Positions 1-5,604 of a stretch of 6,158 bases of DNA are shown here, in pieces. Source of the DNA: an uncultured Sphingosinicella sp. Its GTDB lineage: Bacteria; Pseudomonadota; Alphaproteobacteria; Sphingomonadales; Sphingomonadaceae. The stretch covers positions 1 to 6,158 of the forward strand of contig CAMPIH010000141.1 in the NCBI GenBank assembly GCA_946886275.1, in the 5' to 3' direction. Below the pieces are notes generated by a model. It did no database searches. It saw only the letters and a list, made by a program, of their open reading frames with translations, and was not told where the DNA came from. The translations under genes were made by a program, and so were the position numbers. Numbering within the stretch: position 1 is the stretch's first letter; each line of letters starts with the position of its first letter.

Positions 1-90
1 GATCCGCCCGATTATGGCCGGGCCCGGAGCTGCGGCGATTCCGACAGCGGCTCAGGCGCCGATCCCGCCGGTCGCGGCCGCCGCTGCTGA
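1..90 (+). CDS. C-terminal end of a second Asp/Gly/Arg tandem-repeat protein (partial)
   Basis: Reading frame 1 is open from the window edge to a TGA at 88-90 and gives 29 residues. They contain DSDSGSGADPAGRGR (residues 13-27), which matches repeat 5 of the complete repeat protein at 3379-3945 (DSDSGSMADPSGNGR) at 12 of 15 positions. The residues before it, DPPDYGRAR, fit the second half of a preceding unit (compare ADRANYGRGR at the end of the complete protein). The fragment therefore looks like one and a half repeat units at the C-terminus of a paralogue whose start lies to the left. It ends in Arg-Arg-Cys, and a second Cys lies at residue 11; the complete protein has no Cys. Function is unknown, and export is presumed only by analogy. 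The chance that this is an accidental reading of noncoding GC-rich DNA is low but not nil, because the piece is short. Confidence 0.72.
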   Translation, partial: DPPDYGRARSCGDSDSGSGADPAGRGRRC

Positions 91-96
91 CTTCAC

Positions 97-116
97 GTCG
101 GGCGCTTCGGCCCGAC
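97..116 (+). terminator. Hairpin after the left-edge repeat gene
   Basis: A perfect 7-bp stem, GTCGGGC (97-103) with GCCCGAC (110-116), encloses the six-base loop GCTTCG. It starts seven bases after the stop codon of the left-edge gene and lies before the VOC gene. The position suits a transcription terminator, but no T-run follows, so it may be only a 3'-end stabiliser or a weak terminator. Confidence 0.4.
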
Positions 117-188
117 CGGGGCCTGGAACCGTTTCGCTCCCTGAGCGGTCATCCCTGTCGATCGACGTCGAAGACGGGAGAAATCGTG

Positions 189-581
189 ATGATCCGGATC
201 AAGCTCAACTCGGTGATGGTCGATGATCAGGCCAGGGCCCGTGACTTCTACACGAAGGTTCTGGGCTTTCGGATCAAGCACGACATTCCGATGGGCGAAT
301 TTTCCTGGCTGACCGTCACCGCCGCCGACGATCCCGACGGCACCGAGCTTCTTCTCGAGCCCAATAGCGGGCTTCCCGAGGCGGCGGTCTTCCAGAAGGC
401 GGTCTACGACGCCGGGATGCCGGTCACCTTGTTCGCGGTCGACGACCTCGATTCCGAATATGAGCGCCTGAAATCCCTCGGCGCGCCGCTGCGCGGCGAG
501 CCGGTCAGGCCGGCGCAGGGGCCGGCGCTGTTGCTGCTCGAGGATAGATGCGGGAATCTGATCCAGCTCTATCAGGCCTGA
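189..581 (+). CDS. VOC-superfamily (glyoxalase/bleomycin-resistance fold) protein
   Basis: The product is about 130 residues, the usual size of a single VOC domain made of two beta-alpha-beta-beta-beta modules. The first module is recognisable from its opening strand (IKLNSVMVDD) followed by the helix ARDFYTKVLGF. The second ends in the typical closing strand GNLIQLYQ. VOC proteins are metal-dependent enzymes or ligand-binding proteins of the cytoplasm. Here the first-strand position that is often His is Asn, and the closing strand has Gln where many members have Glu, so classical glyoxalase I activity is not supported; the substrate is unknown. GGGAG at 176-180 lies 8 bases before ATG 189. 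GTG at 186 is also in frame, would add one Met, and is less well spaced. The gene is convergent with the DUF3597 gene, leaving 34 bases between them. Confidence 0.9.
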   Translation: MIRIKLNSVMVDDQARARDFYTKVLGFRIKHDIPMGEFSWLTVTAADDPDGTELLLEPNSGLPEAAVFQKAVYDAGMPVTLFAVDDLDSEYERLKSLGAPLRGEPVRPAQGPALLLLEDRCGNLIQLYQA

Positions 582-599
582 GCCTGGCCGTTTCGACGG

Positions 600-617
600 G
601 ACCGGCGGCGCCCGGTC
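600..617. terminator. Small dyad between two convergent genes
   Basis: GACCGG (600-605) and CCGGTC (612-617) form a 6-bp GC-rich stem with a six-base loop. It lies in the 34-base gap between the convergent VOC and DUF3597 genes and overlaps the DUF3597 stop codon. The position fits a bidirectional terminator, but no T-run follows on either strand and the stem is short. Confidence 0.25.
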
Positions 618-1002
618 AGTCCTTGAGGCCGGCCGGAACCCGGCCGCCGCTCTTCTCCAGCTCGTCCATCACCCGGTGGTGGAGCCAGATGTTCATCTCG
701 GCGCTTCCGTCCTTGGCGCCCGTATAGCCGAGCTCGGTGGCGAGCTCCTTGCGGTTGGCGAGGCTGGAATCCAGGTCGAGCAGCTTCATCAGGTCGACGA
801 TCGAGCTCCGCCAGTTGAGATCGGGATTGCCCTTCTCGCTCGAGATCCGGGTGAGCACCGCCTCGACGTCGACCGGCTGCTGGGTCGCCGCGGGCTGCGC
901 CTGGCCGGAGACAGGGGGAATCGTGCTGCTGCCCGTCGCGGTCGTCTGCGCTTCGCGCGCCTGGCCGAAGATCGCGTTCCTGATCGATCCGAAGATACCC
1001 AT
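616..1002 (-). CDS. DUF3597 domain protein
   Basis: The 128-residue product has the two-part layout I associate with DUF3597 proteins. A short N-terminal segment (MGIFGSIRNAIFG, residues 1-13) is followed by a low-complexity Ala/Gln/Thr/Pro linker (about 18-44). The conserved domain then runs from about 45 to 128, with LNWRSSIVDLMKLL (62-75), DSSLANRKELATELGYTG (78-95), MNIWLHHRVM (103-112) and the closing GGRVPAGL. The biochemical role of this family is not known to me. No signal peptide or membrane helix is visible, so it is probably cytoplasmic. The frame stays open upstream for another 106 codons, but ATG 1002 is chosen because the family begins with MGIF and a GGAGAGGAG purine-rich site lies just before it. 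It is transcribed divergently from the PBP gene with a 124-base gap. Confidence 0.93.
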   Translation of the reverse strand: MGIFGSIRNAIFGQAREAQTTATGSSTIPPVSGQAQPAATQQPVDVEAVLTRISSEKGNPDLNWRSSIVDLMKLLDLDSSLANRKELATELGYTGAKDGSAEMNIWLHHRVMDELEKSGGRVPAGLKD

Positions 1003-1046
1003 GAGCCTGCTCCTCTCCTGTGATGCCGGGTGAACGGATGGATGCC

Positions 1047-1066
1047 GCGGACGTTGCGTCCGCAAC
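1047..1066. promoter_or_regulatory. Overlapping dyads in the divergent DUF3597/PBP gap
   Basis: Two perfect inverted repeats share bases. GCGGACG (1047-1053) pairs with CGTCCGC (1057-1063) around a TTG loop, and GTTGCG (1053-1058) faces CGCAAC (1061-1066) around TC. They cannot form at the same time. Lying between two divergent starts, the site could be a shared operator or an mRNA-leader hairpin. No promoter boxes are clear nearby, so the role is an inference. Confidence 0.35.
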
Positions 1067-1094
1067 CCGCTTGGCCGTCGTCCGTTTGCCTTCC

Positions 1095-1121
1095 GCCGGC
1101 CGAAGGCGGCCGGCCAGGAGG
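1095..1121 (+). promoter_or_regulatory. Leader hairpin abutting a perfect Shine-Dalgarno of the PBP gene
   Basis: An 8-bp all-G/C stem, GCCGGCCG (1095-1102) with CGGCCGGC (1107-1114), closes an AAGG loop. One base later comes AGGAGG (1116-1121), a full anti-16S match, placed 5 bases before TTG 1127 and 8 bases before TTG 1130. The strong ribosome site supports a TTG start for the PBP, and the adjoining hairpin could modulate ribosome access. The sequence is visible; the regulation is inferred. Confidence 0.5.
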
Positions 1122-1126
1122 CGCTT

Positions 1127-3217
1127 TTGTTGTTCGGCAGCTCGGCGGACCCGCATTTTCCGGTCGAGCGGTCGAACTCGCCGGGTTCGGCGTCGTCTTC
1201 GGGCGGCACGGTCGCGCCCCGCCGGCGACGGCTTCGAAGGCGGCGGCTCGCGGCGATCCTCGCCGCCTTGCTTCTCCTTCTCCCGATCCTGTGGCTGGCC
1301 TTCACCGCGCCTTTGTCCAAGTCGCTTCACCCGCCGATCCCGCCCAGCCTGACCTTGCTCTCGGCGGAAGGGCGGCCGATCGCCCGGCAGGGCCCGATCG
1401 TTGCCGATCCGGTCTCGATCGCAGAGCTTCCGGCCCATGTCTGGCTGCCCGTGCTTGCGATCGAGGACCGCCGCTTCCCCTCCCATTGGGGAGTCGATCC
1501 GCAGGGCCTGATCCGGGCCGCCTGGCGCAATCTTCGTGCCGGCTCGGTTCGCGAAGGCGGGAGCACGATCACCCAGCAGCTCGCCAAGCATGCGTTCCTC
1601 ACCGCCGACCGCTCGCTCGCCCGCAAGCTTCGGGAATTCCTCATCGCTTATTGGCTCGAATTCTGGCTCAGCAAGGAGGAGATCCTCTCCCGCTATCTCT
1701 CGACCGCTTATTATGGCGAGAATGTCTACGGCCTGCGCGCCGCCGCCCGCCATTATTTCGATCGCGAGCCCGATCGGCTGACGCTCGCCCAGTCGGCGAT
1801 GCTCGCCGGGCTTCTGAAGGCGCCGTCGCGCCTCAATCCGGTGGCCGATCTCGAGGCGTCGCAGGCGCGCGGCCGGACCGTCCTGGCCGCCATGGCCGAT
1901 GCCGGGATCCTCGACGAGGCGGAAGCGGAGAACGTCGCCGATGCCGTCCCGGCGCCGCGCGAGGCGCAGCAGGTCCCGCGCGGCACCTATTTCGCGGACT
2001 GGGTGTTTCCGGCCGCTCGCCGAATGGTCGACGGCGCCGGCCCGAACGAGATCCGGACGACTCTGGAACAGGCGCTTCAGCGCGAGGCGGTCCGGGCGAT
2101 CGGCGCCCACCGCCTCGGCGGCGCCCAGGTCGCTTTGGTGGCGATGCGCCCGGACGGCAGCGTCGCGGCGATGGTCGGCGGCCGATCCTATCGGCAAAGC
2201 CCGTTCAATCGGGCGACCCAGGCGCGCCGTCAGCCGGGATCGACCTTCAAGCTGTTCGTCTATCTCGCCGCCTTGCGTTCCGGCCTCACTCCGGACAGCC
2301 TCATCGACGATGTTCCGGTGACGGTGGACGGCTGGTCGCCGGTCAATTCCGACGGACGCTATCTCGGCCCGGTCAATCTTCGCACCGCCTTCGCCTTGTC
2401 GAGCAACGTCGCTTCGGTCCGCCTTGCCCAGCAGGTCGGGATGGACCGGGTCGTCGAGGCGGCACGCGATCTCGGCATCAGGAGCGAGCTCGATCCCTCG
2501 CCGAGCCTTGCGCTCGGCACGTCCGGGCTTTCGCTGATCGAGCTGACCGGGGCCTATTCCGCCGCGCTCGCCGGCCGCTATCCCGTCGTTCCGGTCGGCC
2601 TGGCCCGGCCCTATCGCACGGAAACCGGGGATGAGCAGAGGCTCGACCGGCAGCGCACCTGGCCGATGCTCATCGACCTGCTCTGGTCCTCGGCGAACCT
2701 CGGCACCGGGCGGGCAGCCGCGCTCGACGTCCCCACCTTCGGCAAGACCGGCACCAGCCAGGACAATCGCGACGCCGTCTTCGTCGGATTCGTCGGCGAT
2801 CTCGTCGCCGCCGTGTGGGTCGGCCGCGACGACAACCGGCCCATAAGCGGCCTGTCCGGCGGCGGCCTTCCGGCGCAGATCTGGCGCGACTTCATGAGCC
2901 GCGCGGTTCGAAGCGGCGCGATCCGCCTTGGCGGCGGCCCCTACGACGTCCCCCGCTTCCGCTATGTCGAGACGCTTTCGGCCGATCCGCGTCCACTCGT
3001 CCGTGACGAAGCAGTCGAGCCCGAGCCTCGGCGGCGACGGAGCGAGGATCGACGCTGGCGGCAATGGGAGCGCGAGTGGCGCGAACGGGAGAGCGACCGG
3101 GCGCGCGACCGCCGTCGCGAGTGGCTCCGCGAGCGCGAGAAAGAGAGCGACGAGCGCGACCGGGAATGGGAGAAAGCGCGTCAGAAAGCGAGGGAGCGGG
3201 AGGAAGAGCGCGACTGA
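1127..3217 (+). CDS. Class A penicillin-binding protein (bifunctional transglycosylase/transpeptidase)
   Basis: This 696-residue enzyme should polymerise lipid II into glycan strands and cross-link the stem peptides in the periplasm, anchored in the inner membrane. In order: a Ser/Pro-rich cytoplasmic start, an Arg cluster (32-40), one membrane helix (about 41-60), a GT51 domain (about 80-250) and a transpeptidase domain (about 330-600). GT51 motifs are EDRRFPSHWGVD (113-124, with the catalytic Glu113), GGSTITQQLAKH (144-155), YGENVYGLRAAA (196-207) and SAMLAGLLKAPSRLNP (223-238). Transpeptidase motifs are S372-T-F-K (nucleophile Ser372), S425-S-N and K540-T-G-T-S. All key residues are present. 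After the catalytic domain there is no BiPBP_C-type domain but a 63-residue Arg/Glu-rich tail (634-696). The start is TTG (1127 or 1130) behind AGGAGG; no in-frame ATG occurs before the GT51 domain. The exact PBP1 subclass cannot be settled from motifs alone. Confidence 0.95.
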   Translation: MLFGSSADPHFPVERSNSPGSASSSGGTVAPRRRRLRRRRLAAILAALLLLLPILWLAFTAPLSKSLHPPIPPSLTLLSAEGRPIARQGPIVADPVSIAELPAHVWLPVLAIEDRRFPSHWGVDPQGLIRAAWRNLRAGSVREGGSTITQQLAKHAFLTADRSLARKLREFLIAYWLEFWLSKEEILSRYLSTAYYGENVYGLRAAARHYFDREPDRLTLAQSAMLAGLLKAPSRLNPVADLEASQARGRTVLAAMADAGILDEAEAENVADAVPAPREAQQVPRGTYFADWVFPAARRMVDGAGPNEIRTTLEQALQREAVRAIGAHRLGGAQVALVAMRPDGSVAAMVGGRSYRQSPFNRATQARRQPGSTFKLFVYLAALRSGLTPDSLIDDVPVTVDGWSPVNSDGRYLGPVNLRTAFALSSNVASVRLAQQVGMDRVVEAARDLGIRSELDPSPSLALGTSGLSLIELTGAYSAALAGRYPVVPVGLARPYRTETGDEQRLDRQRTWPMLIDLLWSSANLGTGRAAALDVPTFGKTGTSQDNRDAVFVGFVGDLVAAVWVGRDDNRPISGLSGGGLPAQIWRDFMSRAVRSGAIRLGGGPYDVPRFRYVETLSADPRPLVRDEAVEPEPRRRRSEDRRWRQWEREWRERESDRARDRRREWLREREKESDERDREWEKARQKAREREEERD

Positions 3218-3305
3218 GGGCGCCGCTGCGACTCTCCCGCGCTCGGAATCGTCAGGAGTGCCATGGCCATCCCGTCGGCGCCTTCGCCCTCGATTCGTCC
3301 TGTGC

Positions 3306-3332
3306 GCCCGCTCTGTCTGCTTGACAGCGGGC
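3306..3332 (+). terminator. Bulged hairpin between the PBP and Tat-repeat genes
   Basis: GCCCGC (3306-3311) pairs with GCGGGC (3327-3332), and inside it TGTC (3314-3317) pairs with GACA (3323-3326). This gives 10 bp with a two-base bulge and a five-base loop. It lies about 90 bases after the PBP stop and overlaps the TTGACA box of the next gene. It could be a terminator for PBP readthrough or an operator for the downstream promoter; no T-run follows. Confidence 0.35.
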
Positions 3333-3348
3333 CCGCGGCTTCTAGGCT
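3321..3348 (+). promoter_or_regulatory. Candidate sigma70-type promoter of the Tat-repeat gene
   Basis: TTGACA (3321-3326) is a perfect -35 box. After a 16-base spacer comes TAGGCT (3343-3348), a partial -10 box. The ATG lies 30 bases further on. The spacer contains the perfect palindrome GCGGGCCCGC (3327-3336), which could be a repressor site. The -35 is convincing and the -10 is weak. Confidence 0.5.
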
Positions 3349-3378
3349 GCGCAGACCATTTGGGAGGGGGGAATCCGA

Positions 3379-3945
3379 ATGAAACCAACGCGCAAGCTGA
3401 GCAGGCGCTCGTTCCTGGGCCGGGTAGCCGGCGGTATCGTCGCTGGCGGCGCCACCCTCACCATTCTCGGCCGGGAAGCACAGGCCCAGCCGAGCGACAC
3501 GGACCCGACCGACCAGGTTGGGCGCGGCTATACCGGCGTCACCGACAATGATCGCGGTAGCAATGCCGACCGGGCCGAACATGGCCGCGGCGGGGGAACA
3601 AGCGGGGTGACCGACAATGATCGGGGCAGCAACGCCGATCCGATCAACAACGGCCGCGGCGGAGGATCGGGCGTCACCGACAACGACCGGGGCAGCAACG
3701 CCGATCCGGTCAATAACGGCCGCGGCGGAAGGTCGGGCGTGACCGACAACGATCGGGGCGGCAACGCTGATCCTGTCGGCAATGGCCGTGGCCGCGGCCG
3801 GATCACCGACAGCGACAGCGGCAGCATGGCCGATCCGAGCGGCAATGGCCGCGGCCGCCGGCGTACCAGCGCGACCGGAGTCACGGACGGCGACAGCGGT
3901 CAGAATGCCGACCGGGCGAATTACGGGCGGGGCCGCGACCGCTAG
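3379..3945 (+). CDS. Tat-exported Asp/Gly/Arg tandem-repeat protein, function unknown
   Basis: The 188-residue product begins with a classic twin-arginine signal: SRRSFLG (8-14), a hydrophobic stretch (about 15-30) and the cleavage site AQA before Gln37. The mature part is almost wholly repetitive. Six units of about 22 residues follow the pattern G-V-T-D-x-D-x-G-x-x-A-D-P-x-x-N-G-R-G, beginning near residues 53, 76, 98, 120, 141 and 167, with a degenerate start at 39-50. There is no Cys, almost no aromatic residue and no catalytic domain. The alternating Asp/Asn/Gly spacing recalls calcium-binding loops, but it is not an EF-hand, dockerin or RTX consensus, so metal binding is only a suggestion. 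Abundant Arg and Gly and little hydrophobicity could equally mean a disordered or polyanion-binding protein. ATG 3379 is preceded by a purine-rich GGGAGGGGGG (3362-3371). The left-edge fragment at 1-90 is a likely paralogue. Confidence 0.9.
   Translation: MKPTRKLSRRSFLGRVAGGIVAGGATLTILGREAQAQPSDTDPTDQVGRGYTGVTDNDRGSNADRAEHGRGGGTSGVTDNDRGSNADPINNGRGGGSGVTDNDRGSNADPVNNGRGGRSGVTDNDRGGNADPVGNGRGRGRITDSDSGSMADPSGNGRGRRRTSATGVTDGDSGQNADRANYGRGRDR
3535..3942 (+). repeat. Six in-frame repeats of about 66 bases
   Basis: Unit starts are near 3535, 3604, 3670, 3736, 3799 and 3877, giving spacings of 69, 66, 66, 63 and 78 bases, all multiples of three. The first four units are closest to each other; units 5 and 6 replace Asn-Asp-Arg with Ser-Asp-Ser or Gly-Asp-Ser. 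Units 1 and 2 share an identical 12-residue core although six of its twelve codons differ synonymously, so this is not a fresh DNA duplication. Confidence 0.92.
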
Positions 3946-3947
3946 GG

Positions 3948-3968
3948 CTCGTCATCGATCCTGACGAG
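3948..3968. terminator. Hairpin between convergent Tat-repeat and VOC genes
   Basis: CTCGTCA (3948-3954) and TGACGAG (3962-3968) form a perfect 7-bp stem with a seven-base loop. It begins two bases after the Tat-repeat stop codon, in the 54-base gap before the end of the oppositely oriented VOC gene. The position fits a terminator serving one or both genes, but there is no T-run. Confidence 0.4.
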
Positions 3969-3999
3969 GATCTAGACCCGCATAGGGCCTGGACCAGCC

Positions 4000-4377
4000 T
4001 CACATGGAATTGATGTGGAGGATGTTGCCGTCCGGATCCTTCAGCCAGACGAGCCTGGCGCCGCCGGCGACGTGAACATTCCCTTCCAGACGGCCGATGT
4101 CCGGATAATGTTCGAAGTCGGCGCCCTTCGCCTCCAGCTCGGCGGCGATCTCGTCCAGTTCCTGCGCGACGCCCCAGACGACCGCATTGGCGCGGTTGGT
4201 GCCGGCAAATTCGGACTCGTAGACGACCAGGTTCGTCGCACCCGTCCGGTAGACGATCACGCCCTCTTCCTCGCCCTGCTCGGCCAGCTCGAGCCCCAGA
4301 AGGTCGCCGTAGAAGCGCCGCGCCCGGTCGAGATCGCGAACGGCGACGATGGCGGAGGAATTGTGATTCTTCAGCAT
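4000..4377 (-). CDS. VOC-superfamily (glyoxalase/bleomycin-resistance fold) protein
   Basis: The 125-residue product is a single VOC domain. It opens with the strand SSAIVAVRDLDRARRFYGDL, carries a mid-domain VVYESEFAGTNRAN segment (51-64) and closes with VWLKDPDGNILHI (110-122), the typical C-terminal VOC strand. Substrate and metal are unknown. It is not a close copy of the other VOC protein (189-581): they share only fold-level features. The frame stays open far upstream, but ATG 4377 is chosen because GAGGAG lies 7 bases before it and the domain begins at once. It lies 173 bases downstream of the four-helix membrane protein gene on the same strand, with a hairpin between them, so it is probably transcribed separately. 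I see no clear promoter in that gap. Confidence 0.92.
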   Translation of the reverse strand: MLKNHNSSAIVAVRDLDRARRFYGDLLGLELAEQGEEEGVIVYRTGATNLVVYESEFAGTNRANAVVWGVAQELDEIAAELEAKGADFEHYPDIGRLEGNVHVAGGARLVWLKDPDGNILHINSM

Positions 4378-4487
4378 TTCGGCTCTCCTCGTGGAGACGC
4401 GGATTCGGGGGATGGGCAACTCAACGTCCGATCGAGCACGCGGGGTCCCACTGAGGCCAGGCGCCGAAGCTTTGTCCCCTGCCGCGT

Positions 4488-4516
4488 GTCGTCCGCTCCG
4501 CCAGCCAGCGGACGGC
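4488..4516 (-). terminator. Hairpin downstream of the membrane protein gene
   Basis: Bases 4490-4497 pair perfectly with 4507-4514 (8 bp, core GTCCGCT/AGCGGAC). One G-T and one further G-C pair at the base extend the stem to about 10 bp around a nine-base loop. It lies 35 bases past the stop of the four-helix membrane protein on the minus strand and upstream of the VOC gene. This suits a terminator separating them, although no T-run follows. Confidence 0.4.
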
Positions 4517-4550
4517 CCGCCGTTCAGGCCAGACTGTGGGCAATCGGTCC

Positions 4551-4955
4551 TTACTCGCTCCGAATATCGTCGGTTTTGCCGCCCTTGAACCATTCGGCGG
4601 ACTCGGGGCGGAACAGCATCACGATCGCCGCGGCCTGGAGAAGCCAGGTCGCCACCGTCAGCCCGTCGGAAAGGTCGAACGCCCCCTCGGTGAGGATCGC
4701 CGGAAGCCCGATGATCCCGACCGCGAAAAGGGCGACCAATATCCACTTGGCGATGTTGCTTCGGCGGCGCGCGACGAAGAACCACAAAAGCAGCGAGATG
4801 ACGAGAGCGGTGCCGACGATAGCGAAGAAGGAGGGACCTTCTCCGGCCAGCTCGGATTCCGAAGCGTTGCTGATGAGAATGGCCGAATTGATCAGGCCGA
4901 TCGCGAGCCCGCCCAGATAGAGCCGCTCGAACAGGATGATGGATGCTGGCCGCAC
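4551..4955 (-). CDS. Small four-helix inner-membrane protein, unknown function
   Basis: The 134-residue product has four predicted membrane helices at about residues 12-29, 42-62, 70-88 and 97-115. The basic segment ARRRSNIAK (62-70) between helices 2 and 3 implies that this loop is cytoplasmic, placing both ends in the cytoplasm too. The tail (116-134) is polar. The opening MRPASIILFERLYLGGLAIGL resembles short uncharacterised membrane proteins that I recall from sphingomonads, but I cannot attach a named family. No transport or catalytic motif is visible. The start is GTG 4955, preceded by GGGGGAGAG with about 7 bases of spacing; no in-frame ATG gives a better start. A candidate promoter lies just upstream. 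The DUF4142 gene ends 99 bases before it on the same strand. Confidence 0.85.
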   Translation of the reverse strand: MRPASIILFERLYLGGLAIGLINSAILISNASESELAGEGPSFFAIVGTALVISLLLWFFVARRRSNIAKWILVALFAVGIIGLPAILTEGAFDLSDGLTVATWLLQAAAIVMLFRPESAEWFKGGKTDDIRSE

Positions 4956-4981
4956 GATCTCTCTCCCCCTGAAGCGGGCAG

Positions 4982-5011
4982 AGCCTAAACTGCAAGCGGC
5001 CGCTCGTCCAA
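4982..5011 (-). promoter_or_regulatory. Candidate promoter of the four-helix membrane protein
   Basis: Read on the minus strand, TTGGAC (5011-5006) is followed after 18 bases by TAGGCT (4987-4982), the same -10-like hexamer seen before the Tat-repeat gene. The GTG start lies 26 bases further on. Both boxes are partial matches, so this is tentative. Confidence 0.3.
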
Positions 5012-5054
5012 CCGGCGAAACCGGCGCCGGCGACCAAATCCAAGCCGATTGATT

Positions 5055-5582
5055 TCAGCGGTCGAGCTGGCGTGCCTGCTCCAGATGCGCCGTCTCAGCC
5101 GGCAGCGCCGCTTCGGCGAACGCCTTGAGCTGAGGATCGCTGCCATTGGCGGCGAAGTTGCGGTGGAGCTCGACGGCGACTTCGTGCCATTCGATCCGCT
5201 GCTCGACATATTCGCGGTCGAAACGGCGGCTCGAGGCGTCCTCGAGATCGCGAAGCTCTTCCCAATGGACGGGAAGCATCGCCGGCGGCTCCAGGAATTC
5301 GCGTCCGCTCTCGCCGACCGTCTCCTTGAGCTGCTCCGTGGATTGCTGGTGCTCGGTCACGATCCTTTGCGCATAGTCGCGGACCTCGGGGCGTCGCGCT
5401 TTCTCCAGCGCGATCTCGCTTGAGCGCATCTCGAAGGCGTTGATCGCTCCCGTCAGGGAGATAAAGGCGGCCCGCCCTTCGGGCGCCAGGTCCTGGCCGC
5501 TTATCGATTGCGCCAGGTTCGGCGCGGGCGCGGCCAACGCGAAGGCGGCCGCTGCGAAGGTCGCGATGAATCGCTTTCGCAT
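5055..5582 (-). CDS. Secreted DUF4142 (ferritin-like helical bundle) protein
   Basis: The 175-residue precursor starts with a Sec signal peptide: MRKRF, then an Ala/Phe-rich core (6-20) and a probable cut near LAQ-S (25-26). The mature part matches the DUF4142 pattern, a helical bundle related in fold to ferritins. It contains EMRSSEIALEKARRPEVRDYAQRIVTEH in segments (51-78), then FDREYVEQRIEWHEVAVELH (121-140) and PAETAHLEQA (161-170). His78, His133, His140 and His167 are the residues to examine for metal binding, though enzyme activity is not established for the family. It probably acts in the periplasm. The frame is open 67 codons upstream, but ATG 5582 is chosen because AAGGAG lies 5 bases before it and the signal peptide begins there. 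It is 130 bases downstream of the PPC-like gene. Confidence 0.92.
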   Translation of the reverse strand: MRKRFIATFAAAAFALAAPAPNLAQSISGQDLAPEGRAAFISLTGAINAFEMRSSEIALEKARRPEVRDYAQRIVTEHQQSTEQLKETVGESGREFLEPPAMLPVHWEELRDLEDASSRRFDREYVEQRIEWHEVAVELHRNFAANGSDPQLKAFAEAALPAETAHLEQARQLDR

Positions 5583-5604
5583 CGTCTCTCCTTTCTCTGG
5601 ATTG

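Noticed and set aside
125..149. GGAAC (125-129) as a general-stress (EcfG-type) -35 box before the first VOC gene
   Set aside because: At the expected 16-17 base spacing the -10 reads CGGT or GGTC rather than GTT, and no other gene here has a GGAAC box.
162..171. Palindrome TCGACGTCGA just before the first VOC ribosome site
   Set aside because: A 10-base palindrome is not rare in GC-rich DNA, and nothing else supports an operator here.
1030..2634. A 534-codon open frame on the plus strand within the PBP gene
   Set aside because: It is a shifted reading of the PBP coding sequence, low in complexity and without motifs. The PBP frame carries the conserved motifs.
572..3388. A 938-codon open frame on the minus strand opposite the PBP
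   Set aside because: It is antisense to a gene with all expected PBP motifs. Its translation is dominated by Arg, Ala, Gly and Pro without any domain, as expected of shadow frames in GC-rich DNA.
3528..3884. A minus-strand Pro/Arg/Leu/Ser repeat protein opposite the Tat-repeat gene
   Set aside because: Its repeats merely mirror those of the plus-strand gene, which has a Tat signal, a promoter candidate and synonymous-site conservation.
189..4377. The two VOC genes as a recent duplication
   Set aside because: They share only fold-level features such as the FY-helix and a GN-L closing strand; the sequences differ throughout.
4015..4920. A 301-codon open frame on the plus strand opposite the VOC and membrane protein genes
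   Set aside because: It spans two well-supported minus-strand genes and the gap between them, and has no recognisable domain.
4378..5043. Upstream in-frame extension of the second VOC protein
   Set aside because: The frame is open by chance through the membrane protein gene. A good ribosome site and the start of the domain place the start at 4377.
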